From: UBA4744 sp963707435
GTDB lineage: Bacteria > Actinomycetota > Acidimicrobiia > Spongiisociales > UBA4744
Assembly (NCBI GenBank): GCA_963707435.1
Contig: CAVPPF010000005.1
Span: 558,001-622,000, forward strand
Direction of reading: 5' to 3'
Length of the DNA: 64,000 nucleotides
Notes under the pieces: generated by a model
What the model saw: only the letters and a program-made list of their open reading frames with translations
What the model was told of the DNA's origin: nothing
The model's database searches: none
Translations under genes and position numbers: made by a program
Shown: piece by piece, positions 51,761 to 60,573 of the stretch
How positions within the stretch are numbered: position 1 is the stretch's first letter
Layout of the letters: each line of letters starts with the position of its first letter

Positions 51761-52933
51761 TCAGCCCCTCAGCGCTTGCTCGAGGTCTTCTTTCAGGTCG
51801 TCGACGTCCTCCAGGCCGACCGACAAGCGCACGAAACCTTCCGTGATGCCGACCGTCGCCCGCTCTTCGGGAGTCAACCTCGAGTGGGTCGTGGTGGCCG
51901 GATGGGTGGCAAGGCTCTTGGCGTCCCCCAGGTTGTTCGAGATGTCGAAGAGCTGCAGAGCGTTCATGAACCGGAAAGCTGCCGCCCGACCTCCCTCCAG
52001 TTCCACGGCAACCATGGAGCCTCCGAGCGACATCTGCCGCCGGGCGAGTTCTGCCTGAGGATGTGAATCCGCTGTGGGGTACTGCGTCTTGAGCACTCCG
52101 GGCCGGGTTTCGATGAACCGGGCCAGCTCGGCTGCCGACGTGGACTGTTGAACCACCCGCAGATCGAGCGTTTCGAGGCTCTTGGTGAGGACCCACGCAT
52201 TGAAGGCGCTCATGGTCGGCCCGGTATGGCGCTGAAACTCCCTGAACGGTCCGTCGATGAAGTCGAGTGATCCGAGAACCGCTCCACCCATGGTGCGACC
52301 CTGGCCGTCGAGGTGTTTCGTTGTCGAGTACGTGACCACATCGGCGCCTAGCTCGATCGGCCGCTGCACGACGGGAGTGGCAAACACATTGTCGGCAACG
52401 ACGATGGCTCCGGCCGCATGGGCTCGCTCGGCAACTGCGGCAATGTCGATGATCTCCAGGAGCGGATTGGAGGGGGTTTCGAGAAACACCATCTTGGTGG
52501 GCGTTTCCAGGGCGGCCTCCCAGGCGTCGAGGTCCCGCCCGTCGACCAGCCGCGTATCGATCCCCCAGCGCGGCAGCAGCGTCCCGAGCACGGCCAGCGT
52601 GGATCCAAAGAGGGAACGAGAGGCCACGACCCGGTCGCCCGACGACAGGTTGCAGGCCAGCGCCGCGAAGACCGCAGCCATCCCGCTGGCGGTCGCTCGA
52701 CAGGCTTCTGCACCGTCGAGCAGGCGCAGACGCTCTTCAAAAACCGACACCGTAGGGTTTCCGTAACGGCTGTAGATGTAGCCGTCGCGATCTCCCTTGA
52801 ACACGGCCGCGGCTTCCTCGGCCGTTTCGTAGACGTATCCGGACGTCAGGTACAGCGCCTCGGCAGTTTCGCCGAAAGCCGACCGTTCCAGTCCGCCTCG
52901 TACCTGGTTGGTTTTGGGTCGTCGCTCGCTCAC
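51761..52933 (-). CDS. metZ: O-succinyl/O-acetylhomoserine sulfhydrylase (MetZ)
   Basis: A 390-residue fold-type I PLP enzyme of the Cys/Met metabolism family. The PLP lysine lies in TYSTTKHLDGQGR, and upstream IVVADNVFATPVVQ carries the ring-stacking aspartate. The pattern LTSGYVYETAEEAAAVFKG and the DISNNLGDAKSLATHPA C-terminal block are characteristic of MetZ. GTG at 52933 follows GGGAGG. It makes homocysteine from an acylated homoserine supplied by MetX at 54.4 kb. It is divergent from lysA. Confidence 0.9.
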   Translation of the reverse strand: MSERRPKTNQVRGGLERSAFGETAEALYLTSGYVYETAEEAAAVFKGDRDGYIYSRYGNPTVSVFEERLRLLDGAEACRATASGMAAVFAALACNLSSGDRVVASRSLFGSTLAVLGTLLPRWGIDTRLVDGRDLDAWEAALETPTKMVFLETPSNPLLEIIDIAAVAERAHAAGAIVVADNVFATPVVQRPIELGADVVTYSTTKHLDGQGRTMGGAVLGSLDFIDGPFREFQRHTGPTMSAFNAWVLTKSLETLDLRVVQQSTSAAELARFIETRPGVLKTQYPTADSHPQAELARRQMSLGGSMVAVELEGGRAAAFRFMNALQLFDISNNLGDAKSLATHPATTTHSRLTPEERATVGITEGFVRLSVGLEDVDDLKEDLEQALRG

Positions 52934-52978
52934 CGGATCCTCCCGCCTGCAACGGTAGTAGCAGTACGCTGTTGCGCC

Positions 52979-54250
52979 ATGGCTGTTCCACTCCCGCGTC
53001 ACCTGCTGCCCGATACCGGCGCCGTCGTCGACGGCCGCTTGACGATCGGCGGTTGCGACACACTCGATCTCGCCGCTCGGTTCGGCACTCCCCTGTTCGT
53101 CTACGACGAAGAGCACCTCCGGGCCCGCAGTCGAGAGGCGGTAGCCACCTTCGGCAATGGAGTTGCGTATGCAACCAAAGCCTTCCTGTGCAAGGCGATG
53201 GCCCGGCTCGCCCACGAGGAAGGCATGCATCTCGATGTGGCCACAGGCGGTGAACTGTGGGTGGCCGTCCAGGCCGGAGTTCCGGCCGGACGCCTCGTCT
53301 TGCACGGCAACAACAAGTCGCCTGCCGAACTCGCCATGGCCCTCGACGCCGGCGTCGGAAGGATCGTGGTCGACTCATTCGACGAACTCCACCGCCTGGA
53401 GAAGCTCGCCGCAGACCGCAACCAACCGGCCACCGTGCTGATCCGGATCACACCGGGGGTCGAAGCCCATACCCACGAGTTCATTTCGACCGGCCACAAC
53501 GACAGCAAATTCGGGTTCACGGTGTCGACCGGGGACGCCGACCGGGCGATCAACCTGGCCGGATCATCGCCGGCGCTGCATCTGGTGGGATTGCATGCCC
53601 ATATCGGCAGCCAGGTCTTCCGGCTGGCTTCCTTCGAAGAGGCGGCCCGCGTGGTGGCTCGAGCGGCCGCACCCTATGACCTGCCGGAGTTGTCCCTCGG
53701 AGGCGGCCTGGGCGTTCCCTACGTTCTGGGAGAAACCGCCCCGTCGATCAGCGAATGGGGACGAGCCATCATCGCCGCGTGCCGGGCCGAAGGTGTGACC
53801 GGACGCATCACGGCGGAACCGGGCCGGGCCATCGTGGCGACGGCGGCCGTGACCCTCTACACAGCCGGGACGATCAAAGACATCCCGGACATCCGAACGT
53901 ACGTTGCCGTCGACGGCGGTATGAGCGACAACCCCCGGCCCGTTCTGTATGGAAGTGGCTACGAAGCCTTTCTCCCGCGGGCGGTCGACCGCGAGCGAAC
54001 CCGGGCCGTGCGGATCGTGGGCAAGCACTGCGAGTCCGGCGACGTGCTGGTCCAAGAAGCCTGGCTGCCGGATGATCTCGAGGTGGGCGATGTCCTGGCG
54101 ACACCGGTGACCGGCGCCTACGGGCATTCGATGGGCTCGAACTACAACAAGGTCCTGCGTCCCGCCGTGGTCTTTTGCCGGGACGGGGAGGCCCGTCACG
54201 TCGTGCGGCGCGAGACCTACGACGACCTTCTCACGACGGATCTCGGGTAA
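52979..54250 (+). CDS. lysA: Diaminopimelate decarboxylase
   Basis: A 423-residue alanine-racemase-fold PLP enzyme. The PLP lysine is in VAYATKAFLCKAM, the phosphate site is in GGGLGVPY, and the C-terminal half has VGKHCESGD and AYGHSMGSNYN. It catalyses the last step of lysine synthesis from meso-diaminopimelate. ATG at 52979 gives the family start (residues 1-12 MAVPLPRHLLPD). Divergent from metZ with a 45-bp gap; upstream in-frame codons are on the antisense of metZ and rejected. Confidence 0.95.
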   Translation: MAVPLPRHLLPDTGAVVDGRLTIGGCDTLDLAARFGTPLFVYDEEHLRARSREAVATFGNGVAYATKAFLCKAMARLAHEEGMHLDVATGGELWVAVQAGVPAGRLVLHGNNKSPAELAMALDAGVGRIVVDSFDELHRLEKLAADRNQPATVLIRITPGVEAHTHEFISTGHNDSKFGFTVSTGDADRAINLAGSSPALHLVGLHAHIGSQVFRLASFEEAARVVARAAAPYDLPELSLGGGLGVPYVLGETAPSISEWGRAIIAACRAEGVTGRITAEPGRAIVATAAVTLYTAGTIKDIPDIRTYVAVDGGMSDNPRPVLYGSGYEAFLPRAVDRERTRAVRIVGKHCESGDVLVQEAWLPDDLEVGDVLATPVTGAYGHSMGSNYNKVLRPAVVFCRDGEARHVVRRETYDDLLTTDLG

Positions 54251-54289
54251 CGGAACAGCTGCCGCAACGGCGCGGATCAACGATCCCCC

Positions 54290-54318
54290 TTGACACTCTG
54301 CTCCCTGCCACCTAGAAA
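54290..54318 (+). promoter_or_regulatory. Promoter of metX
   Basis: TTGACA (54290-54295) and TAGAAA (54313-54318) are separated by 17 bp, a near-consensus sigma-A promoter. The start of transcription would be about 54325, leaving a ~65-base leader with a small hairpin. Confidence 0.65.
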
Positions 54319-54358
54319 CGCACCTTGAGCACTTACCCCACGCACTGCCTCCGCTATT

Positions 54359-54377
54359 GCATCGGGACTCCCGATGT
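54359..54377 (+). promoter_or_regulatory. Leader hairpin before the metX ribosome-binding site
   Basis: GCATCGGG-ACT-CCCGATGT forms an 8-bp stem with one G-U pair in the metX leader. It ends only 2 bases before the GGGAGG Shine-Dalgarno (54380-54385), so it could modulate translation. It does not match a SAM riboswitch that I can recognise. Confidence 0.45.
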
Positions 54378-54389
54378 GCGGGAGGTCGC

Positions 54390-55553
54390 ATGACTTCAAC
54401 CTTGCCATCGGTTGGTTCCACCGAGACACAGTTCTTCACCCTGGCCGAGCCTCTCGTGCTCCGCAGCGGGGAGACGCTGACTCGGGTCACCCTGGCCTAC
54501 GAGACGTACGGCACACTCAACGCCGCCGGAGACAATGCGATTCTGCTCTTCCATGCGTTGACCGGCAGCCAGCACGCCGCCGGGTTCAACGAAGCCGTGC
54601 CGGATGCAGAGCCGTTTTGGGTGGACGAGATGCAGACCGGATGGTGGGACGAGTTCATCGGACCGGGCAAGGCCCTCAACACAGACCGCTTCTTCGTGAT
54701 CTGCGTGAACTACCTGGGTGGCTGCTACGGGTCGACCGGGCCCGCTTCGATCAACCCTGTCACCGGCCGCCCGTACGGCTCCGGGTTCCCGCGGATCTCC
54801 CTGTCCGACGTGGTCGATGCACAGATGGCGGTTCTGGACGGGTTGGGCGTTGGGACACTCCACGCCGCCATCGGCGGTTCCGTCGGCGGAATGATGTGCG
54901 TCAACCTGGCGACCCGCTACCCCGAACGGGTCAAGAACGTGATTCCGATCGCAGCGGGACTGACCGTCACAGCATTGCAACGCATCCATATCTTCGAGCA
55001 ATGCAATGCCATCGAGAACGATCCCCACTTCGCCGGCGGCGACTACTACGCCGGGCCCACCCCCGACCGGGGGCTGGCCCTGGCGCGCATGATCGGCCAC
55101 AAGTCATTCGTCTCTCTGCACGCCATCGAGGAGCGGGCTCGAAACGAAGTCGTCGACCGGGACGAGACCGGCGGACATATCCAGATCGTCAACCCCATCG
55201 AGTCGTACATGTGGCACCAGGGAACGAAGTTCGTGAAGCGTTTCGACGCCAACAGTTACCTGCGCATCATGGAACTCTGGCAAACGTTCGACCTGGTCGA
55301 TCAGGCAGAAGGGCCCGACCTTCCATCGGTTCTCCGACGCTGCCGGGACCAGCGGTTCATGGTGTTCAGCATCGACTCCGACGTCTGCTACTACCCCGAC
55401 GAACAGGAAGACATGGTCCGGGCCCTCAAGGGAGCCGGGGTGCCGGTGCAGAGGATCACAGTCCACTCCGAGAAGGGCCACGACTCGTTCCTGCTCGAAC
55501 CGGAGCGGTTCGCCCCGCACCTGATCGACACGCTGGAATGGGAGCGATGGTGA
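54390..55553 (+). CDS. metX: Homoserine O-acyltransferase (MetX)
   Basis: A 387-residue alpha/beta-hydrolase-fold acyltransferase activating homoserine for methionine synthesis. The nucleophile elbow is GGSVGGMM, the catalytic aspartate is in IDSDVCYYPDEQ and the histidine in VHSEKGHDSFLLE; the ALTGSQHAAG and GGCYGSTGP loops shape the oxyanion site. Acetyl versus succinyl donor cannot be told from sequence; MetZ next door accepts either in related species. ATG at 54390 has GGGAGG 4 bp upstream. Confidence 0.95.
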   Translation: MTSTLPSVGSTETQFFTLAEPLVLRSGETLTRVTLAYETYGTLNAAGDNAILLFHALTGSQHAAGFNEAVPDAEPFWVDEMQTGWWDEFIGPGKALNTDRFFVICVNYLGGCYGSTGPASINPVTGRPYGSGFPRISLSDVVDAQMAVLDGLGVGTLHAAIGGSVGGMMCVNLATRYPERVKNVIPIAAGLTVTALQRIHIFEQCNAIENDPHFAGGDYYAGPTPDRGLALARMIGHKSFVSLHAIEERARNEVVDRDETGGHIQIVNPIESYMWHQGTKFVKRFDANSYLRIMELWQTFDLVDQAEGPDLPSVLRRCRDQRFMVFSIDSDVCYYPDEQEDMVRALKGAGVPVQRITVHSEKGHDSFLLEPERFAPHLIDTLEWERW

Positions 55554-55560
55554 GGGACAA

Positions 55561-55637
55561 GTACTCAGTACCTAGTACCTAGTACCTGGTACTCAGTACT
55601 CAGTACCTAGTACCTGGTACTCAGTACTCCGTACGGA
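55561..55637. repeat. Eleven tandem GTACNNN heptamers
   Basis: Eleven contiguous 7-bp units: GTACTCA (4), GTACCTA (3), GTACCTG (2), GTACTCC and a last GTACGGA. It is the longest array of the family in the window and fills the whole gap between metX and the convergent his operon. Each unit contains a GTAC palindrome, and AGTACT, GGTACC or AGTACC arise at the junctions. Confidence 0.9.
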
Positions 55638-55647
55638 TCAGGGGTGG

Positions 55648-56259
55648 TTATCGAGAGCGGTCGCGGAGGACCGTCGCTACATCGCCTGGGGACAGGCCTC
55701 GTTCGGCCAGCAGCACCAGCAGGTGGTAGACCAGGTCGGCCGACTCCTCCGCAACCCGGCCGGCTGACCCGGTGCCGGCGGCGTGGTCCTTGGCGGCGAG
55801 CAGCACCTCGGTCGCCTCTTCGGTGATTTTCCGTCCCACGGCATCCACTCCCCCCTCGAGCAATGATGCGGTATAGGAACCCTCCGGTCGATCGGCCATC
55901 CTCTCGACGATCACCGGCCACAGTTCGGGTGGCACCAGTGAATCCCGAAGCCCCCCGGCGGTATCGAAACAACCGACGGCACCGGTGTGGCACGCCGGTC
56001 CGGCCGGTACGGCCTGGATGAGCAGCGCGTCGCCATCACAATCCGCACTGATTTCCTTGACGGTCAAGGTGTTACCGCTCGTGGCGCCCTTGTGCCAGAT
56101 CTCCCGGCGCGAACGGCTCCAGAAGTGCACCTCTCCCGTCTCCCGGGTGAGTTCGAGGCTGTCCCGGTTGAGGAAAGCAACCATCAAGACCTGCCCGGTG
56201 CGGGCATCCTGGACGATCCCGGGAACAAGACCCTCGGCGTCGTATCGCACGGCCGTCAC
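55648..56259 (-). CDS. hisI: Bifunctional phosphoribosyl-AMP cyclohydrolase / phosphoribosyl-ATP pyrophosphatase (HisIE)
   Basis: A 203-residue fusion catalysing steps 2 and 3 of histidine synthesis. HisI motifs are MVAFLNRDSLELT, FWSRSRREIWHKGATSGN and the zinc ligands in DCDGDALLIQ and CHTG. The HisE part covers the last ~85 residues (EGSYTASLLEGGVDAVGRKITEEATEVL split by a turn; ADLVYHLLVLL). GTG at 56259 overlaps the hisF stop by 4 bp (GTGA) and sits 8 bp after a GGAGG. It is the last gene of the his operon. Confidence 0.95.
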   Translation of the reverse strand: MTAVRYDAEGLVPGIVQDARTGQVLMVAFLNRDSLELTRETGEVHFWSRSRREIWHKGATSGNTLTVKEISADCDGDALLIQAVPAGPACHTGAVGCFDTAGGLRDSLVPPELWPVIVERMADRPEGSYTASLLEGGVDAVGRKITEEATEVLLAAKDHAAGTGSAGRVAEESADLVYHLLVLLAERGLSPGDVATVLRDRSR

Positions 56260-57029
56260 GACGTCACCTCCATGGGTCGAACAGGGATCCCGGCGGCGGC
56301 CAGGCCCTCCTTGAGGTCGGCAATGGCGATCTCGCGGCGATGGAAGATCGAGGCGGCCAGCACGGCGTCTGCCCGGTTGTGATCCAGGGCTTGCACGCAA
56401 TGATCGATCGTTCCTGCTCCGCCGGAAGCGATGACCGGCACCGGAACTGCGGACCGCACCGCTTCGAGCAGTTCGAGGTCGTATCCGTCCTTGGTTCCAT
56501 CCCGGTCCATGGAGGTCAGCAAGATCTCACCGGCTCCCCGGCGGGCTCCCTCGACGGCCCAGGCGACCACATCGAGTCCGGTCGCGGTGCGTCCGCCGTG
56601 CGTATACACGTGCCATGCGTCGCGGATCGTGCGCTTGGCGTCGATAGCCAGAACAACGCACTGGGAGCCGAACGCTCCGGCACACTCGGTGATCAAAGCA
56701 GGTCGTTCGACCGCTGCGGTATTGACCGTGACCCGGTCCGCTCCGGCACGCAAGGTGGCTCGCATGTCCTCGACGGTTCTCACTCCCCCGCCCACCGTGA
56801 GCGGCACGAAGACCTGTTCGGCTGTGCGCCGCACCACATCGAGCATGGTGTCCCGACCTTCGTGGGAGGCCGTGATGTCGAGAAAACAGATCTCGTCGGC
56901 GCCTTCGGCAACGTAGCGGGCGGCCAGTTCGACCGGATCCCCTTCATCGGTCAGGTCGACGAACTGGACCCCCTTCACGACGCGCCCGTCGTGGACATCG
57001 AGACACGGGATGATCCGCCTACGCAGCAC
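56256..57029 (-). CDS. hisF: Imidazole glycerol phosphate synthase cyclase subunit (HisF)
   Basis: A 257-residue TIM barrel. Catalytic Asp residues are in RIIPCLDVHDGRVVKG and LLTSMDRDGTKDGYDL. The phosphate sites are GGGVRTVED and VIASGGAGT. GTG at 57029 overlaps the hisH stop by 11 bp; the longer frame is antisense noise. HisF with HisH makes imidazole glycerol phosphate and AICAR. Confidence 0.96.
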   Translation of the reverse strand: MLRRRIIPCLDVHDGRVVKGVQFVDLTDEGDPVELAARYVAEGADEICFLDITASHEGRDTMLDVVRRTAEQVFVPLTVGGGVRTVEDMRATLRAGADRVTVNTAAVERPALITECAGAFGSQCVVLAIDAKRTIRDAWHVYTHGGRTATGLDVVAWAVEGARRGAGEILLTSMDRDGTKDGYDLELLEAVRSAVPVPVIASGGAGTIDHCVQALDHNRADAVLAASIFHRREIAIADLKEGLAAAGIPVRPMEVTS

Positions 57030-57636
57030 CGGCCACCTGCCCGCACTCGTCGACGAAATTGCCGAGTATGCGCAGCCCCGCCCGGCCGCTCCGCTCCGGG
57101 TGGAATTGCACTCCGACCCGGTTGGCCGACCGGACCGCAGCAACGAAGTCGCTGCCGTAGGTAGCGGTGGCGATCACGCCGGCGGGGTCCCGGGGAACCG
57201 GGGCGAAGCTATGAACGAAGTAGAACGTTGAACCATCGGGAATCCCCGCAAAGAGCGGATCGGCTCCGATTTCGAGGTCGTTCCATCCGATGTGCGGGAG
57301 ACGAGGAGCAGACGTCAACCTCCGCACCGAGCCGGGAATCAATCCCAGCAGCGCCCGCCCACCGTCTTCTTCCGAAGTGTCGAAGAAGAGTTGCAGCCCG
57401 ACACATATCCCCAGAAGAGGTCCGGGCCAATCGGTCAGTGGCTCAATCAGGCCTGCCCGGCGGAGACGGTCCATGGCCGCCCCGGAAGCACCGACCCCCG
57501 GAAGAACGATTCCGTCTATCCCGGCCAGATCGGCGGGAGCCCCGGCAACGGTGACCAGGGCTCCCCGGTCCTGGAGGCCCTGCGCGATAGAAACGAGGTT
57601 CCCCGCGCCGTGGTCGATCACGGCGATCCGGGTCAC
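57019..57636 (-). CDS. hisH: Imidazole glycerol phosphate synthase glutaminase subunit (HisH)
   Basis: A 205-residue class I glutamine amidotransferase. The nucleophile Cys lies in LLGICVGLQLFF; the His-x-Glu pair is VQFHPERSGRAG near the C terminus. It releases ammonia for HisF. It overlaps hisB by 4 bp (ATGA). Confidence 0.96.
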   Translation of the reverse strand: MTRIAVIDHGAGNLVSIAQGLQDRGALVTVAGAPADLAGIDGIVLPGVGASGAAMDRLRRAGLIEPLTDWPGPLLGICVGLQLFFDTSEEDGGRALLGLIPGSVRRLTSAPRLPHIGWNDLEIGADPLFAGIPDGSTFYFVHSFAPVPRDPAGVIATATYGSDFVAAVRSANRVGVQFHPERSGRAGLRILGNFVDECGQVAGAA

Positions 57637-58217
57637 GCGGTGCCCTTGGTGCTCGGCACCCCGTCCCGGCGCGGATCGTCGGCAACGGCCGCCCGCAATG
57701 CCCGGGCGAGCGCTTTGAAGGCCGCCTCGGCAACGTGATGATCGTTCTGCCCCCGGGCGGTCAGATGCAGGGTGAAGCCGGCCGTCCGGGCCAGCGCCTC
57801 GAGAGCGTGGGGAATCATCTGGGTGCTCAAGGCTCCGATCCGATCGGACGAGAAAGCCAGATCCAGCATCGCAAAGGGACGGCCACCCGCGTCGACCACC
57901 GCTGTGGCCAGTGCCTCGTCCATCGGAACGGAGGCGTCGCCGTACCGAACGATACCGGCCCGATCACCGAGCGCCTCGGCGAACGCCTGACCGAGCACCA
58001 GGGCGGTGTCTTCAACCGTGTGGTGATCGTCGATTTCGAGGTCTCCCTCGGTTTTCACCTTCAGGTCGAAGAGCCCGTGGTGAGCAAGGGAGGTGAGGAG
58101 GTGATCGAAGAAGCCGACCCCGGTCGCGACCTCGCCACGACCGGTCCCATCCAGTTCCAGGGTCAGGTCGACCCTGGTTTCACGAGTAGTTCGTTCGACG
58201 CGGGCAGATCGGCTCAT
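57633..58217 (-). CDS. hisB: Imidazoleglycerol-phosphate dehydratase (HisB)
   Basis: A 194-residue monofunctional dehydratase without the phosphatase domain of enteric HisB. The metal-binding histidines are in FFDHLLTSLAHHG, DDHHTVEDTA and NDHHVAEAAFKAL, the hallmark pattern. The phosphatase must be encoded elsewhere. Overlaps hisC and hisH by 4 bp each. Confidence 0.97.
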   Translation of the reverse strand: MSRSARVERTTRETRVDLTLELDGTGRGEVATGVGFFDHLLTSLAHHGLFDLKVKTEGDLEIDDHHTVEDTALVLGQAFAEALGDRAGIVRYGDASVPMDEALATAVVDAGGRPFAMLDLAFSSDRIGALSTQMIPHALEALARTAGFTLHLTARGQNDHHVAEAAFKALARALRAAVADDPRRDGVPSTKGTA

Positions 58218-59266
58218 TTCAATCTCCTTCGAAGGGCAGCGAGCAATCGGTCGTGGGCTGCGGGCGACCGCACGGTGAAGCGGAGGTAGGCGGCCAGCGG
58301 CCCATCAGCTGGAAAGGTCCTGGTCACCAGTCCTTCGCCCATCAGCGCATCCGCCACCGCCCGCGCCTGCGGTCCCACCTCGCACAGGAGGAAGTTGGTC
58401 GACGACGGCATCACCCGCAGTCCCAGATCGTCCAGTCCGGCGGCCAATCGCGAACGCTCTTCGATGATGGAAGCGACGGCAGATCGCATCCGATCGGGTG
58501 CCTCGAGGCCGGCGAGCGCCAGATCGACGGACAGGCTCGAAATGCTGCCGGGAGGACGGACCCCGTCCAGGGCGGCAATCAGGTCCGGGTGGCCGAGGCC
58601 GAAGCCGACCCGCACCCCGGCCAGCCCGTATGCCTTCGACATAGTGTGCAGCACCAGCAGGTTGTGGTACCGGTCTACCCAGGGTGCCCAGTCGTCCCCG
58701 CAGAACTGCGCGTAGGCGGCATCGACCACCACCACGCCGTCGGTGGCGGCGATCACCGCCGCAATCTCTTCATCGCCCGGCCGATTTCCGATTGGGTTGG
58801 AGGGAACGCAGAGCCACACGATCTCGGCGTCGCGCGCCCCGGCCACCACGTCGTCGATGGGAAATGCAAAATCCGGAGGCTCGGCCCGAACGCTCACGGT
58901 CCGGCCGCGCACCTGGGCGGTGGCGATCCTGTACATCGGGTAGGTGGGATCCACCACGACGGCGTTCTGCCCGGGCTCGAGAAACGCCCGGGCGGCCAGC
59001 AGGATCAGCTCGTCGGCGCCGGCACCCGGGATCACCGAGTCGGGGTCCAGGCCGGTGACCCCGGCAACCGAGCGGCGAAGCGACTCGTAGCTGGCTGCCG
59101 GATACTCATTGAGACGGGCACTCCCGCGCACAACAACATCGGCGGCCCAGTCGGTCGGAAAGGGCGATGTGTTGTGGTCGAAACGCTCGACGAGTCCGGG
59201 TTCAATCCCGGCCGCGGCAGCAATCTCTGCAGATGTCGGTTGCCACCGGTACTTGGGAAACTTCAC
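58214..59266 (-). CDS. hisC: Histidinol-phosphate aminotransferase (HisC)
   Basis: A 350-residue fold-type I aminotransferase. The PLP lysine is in LHTMSKAYGLAGVRVG; NPIGNRPGDEE and the C-terminal YLRFTVRSPAAHDRLLAAL are also typical. It transaminates imidazole acetol phosphate to histidinol phosphate. Overlaps hisB and hisD by 4 bp (ATGA). Confidence 0.95.
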   Translation of the reverse strand: MKFPKYRWQPTSAEIAAAAGIEPGLVERFDHNTSPFPTDWAADVVVRGSARLNEYPAASYESLRRSVAGVTGLDPDSVIPGAGADELILLAARAFLEPGQNAVVVDPTYPMYRIATAQVRGRTVSVRAEPPDFAFPIDDVVAGARDAEIVWLCVPSNPIGNRPGDEEIAAVIAATDGVVVVDAAYAQFCGDDWAPWVDRYHNLLVLHTMSKAYGLAGVRVGFGLGHPDLIAALDGVRPPGSISSLSVDLALAGLEAPDRMRSAVASIIEERSRLAAGLDDLGLRVMPSSTNFLLCEVGPQARAVADALMGEGLVTRTFPADGPLAAYLRFTVRSPAAHDRLLAALRRRLK

Positions 59267-60561
59267 CGGTTCTCCTCAAACCGCACCTCAACGGCCAGGC
59301 GGTGGGCTGTCAGCCCCTCGACGCCTGCCAGTTCCTCAATGGTGGGGCGGAGCGCGCTCAGGCCGGCCCGGGTCAGTTCCTGAACCTGGCGCCACGAACC
59401 GAAGTCCTCAACCGAGAGGGGCCCGTACGAACGGGCCAGTCCGCCCGTAGGAAGGACATGGTTGGCCCCGGTCGCATAGTCTCCGGCGGACTCCGGCGCC
59501 CACTCGCCGACGAAGACCGACCCCGCCGACGTCAGTCGTTTCGCCACCGACGGGGCGTCCGCCGTGTGCACACTCAGGTGTTCGGGGGCGAATTCGTTGG
59601 AAAAAGCAATCGCGGTCTCGAGGTCGGGCGCAACCGCCACCAGTCCGTGGTTCTCGAGTGCGGAACGGATGATCCCCTCGCGCGGCAGACCCCGGAGCAT
59701 GTCCTCGGCAGCAGCCAGAATCCCGGGAAGCTGTTCGGGAGCGGTGGTGAGGAGCACCACCGGAGATTCGTCACCATGTTCGGCCTGACACAGCAGATCG
59801 ACGGCCACGATCCGATCATGCGCGGAACCGTCGGTGAGGACCAGCGCTTCGCTCGGCCCGGCGGGCAGGTCGATCCCGCACACACCGAACACCGCGAGTT
59901 TGGCGGCGGTGACCCAGTCGTTCCCGGGCCCGACGATCTTGTCGACCGGCGCAATCGTCTCCGTCCCGTAGGCCAGCGCAGCTATGGCTTGCGCTCCCCC
60001 CATCGCATACACTTCGTCGATCCCCAGCAGCGCCGCCGCCCCGAGGGTCGCTTCGTTTGGCGTACCGTCCGGGCCTGCCGGGCTGACCACGGCGATGCTC
60101 TCCACACCCGCCACCTGGGCGGGGACCACGCCCATCAAGACCGACGACGGGTACGCCGCCCTTCCACCCGGTGCATAGACACCGACCCGGCGCAGGGGAC
60201 TCCAGACTCTGGCGATCTCCACACCCGGTACCGGCGTCGCCAGGCCGTCCCGGGGCCGCTGCTGCTCGTGGACGGAGCGGATGTTGGCGATGGCGGCCTC
60301 GAGCGCCGCCACGGTCTCCTCCGGAAGATTGGTCAGGGCCGCCGTGATCCGCTCCGGGGAGATCCGGACCTGCCCGGTCGAGAGTCCGCCACCGTACTCC
60401 CGGCCGGCCGCCTCCACGGCAACATCGCCTCCGGCGGCAACGAGTTGAACGATCACTGCGGCTCGCTCTCGAATCGTCTCGTCCGGCACAACCGAGCGCC
60501 GTACCAGCGAAGACCGCTCGGCCGGGCCGAGGGTGCTCAGATCGATCTGACGGATATCCAT
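59263..60561 (-). CDS. hisD: Histidinol dehydrogenase (HisD)
   Basis: A 432-residue zinc-dependent dehydrogenase performing the last two oxidations to histidine. The patterns VYAPGGRAAYPSSVLM, VDKIVGPGNDWV, AGPSEALVL and the C-terminal EFAPEHLSVH and NHVLPTGGLAR are diagnostic. It lies 12 bp after hisG. Confidence 0.97.
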   Translation of the reverse strand: MDIRQIDLSTLGPAERSSLVRRSVVPDETIRERAAVIVQLVAAGGDVAVEAAGREYGGGLSTGQVRISPERITAALTNLPEETVAALEAAIANIRSVHEQQRPRDGLATPVPGVEIARVWSPLRRVGVYAPGGRAAYPSSVLMGVVPAQVAGVESIAVVSPAGPDGTPNEATLGAAALLGIDEVYAMGGAQAIAALAYGTETIAPVDKIVGPGNDWVTAAKLAVFGVCGIDLPAGPSEALVLTDGSAHDRIVAVDLLCQAEHGDESPVVLLTTAPEQLPGILAAAEDMLRGLPREGIIRSALENHGLVAVAPDLETAIAFSNEFAPEHLSVHTADAPSVAKRLTSAGSVFVGEWAPESAGDYATGANHVLPTGGLARSYGPLSVEDFGSWRQVQELTRAGLSALRPTIEELAGVEGLTAHRLAVEVRFEENR

Positions 60562-60573
60562 CAGGTCATCCCC

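Noticed and set aside
54319..54389. SAM riboswitch upstream of metX
   Set aside because: The leader is only about 65 bases and does not show the core of SAM-I/IV or SAM-II that I can recognise.
55561..55637. CRISPR-like array
   Set aside because: The unit is 7 bp with no spacers and no cas genes nearby; it is a simple tandem repeat.
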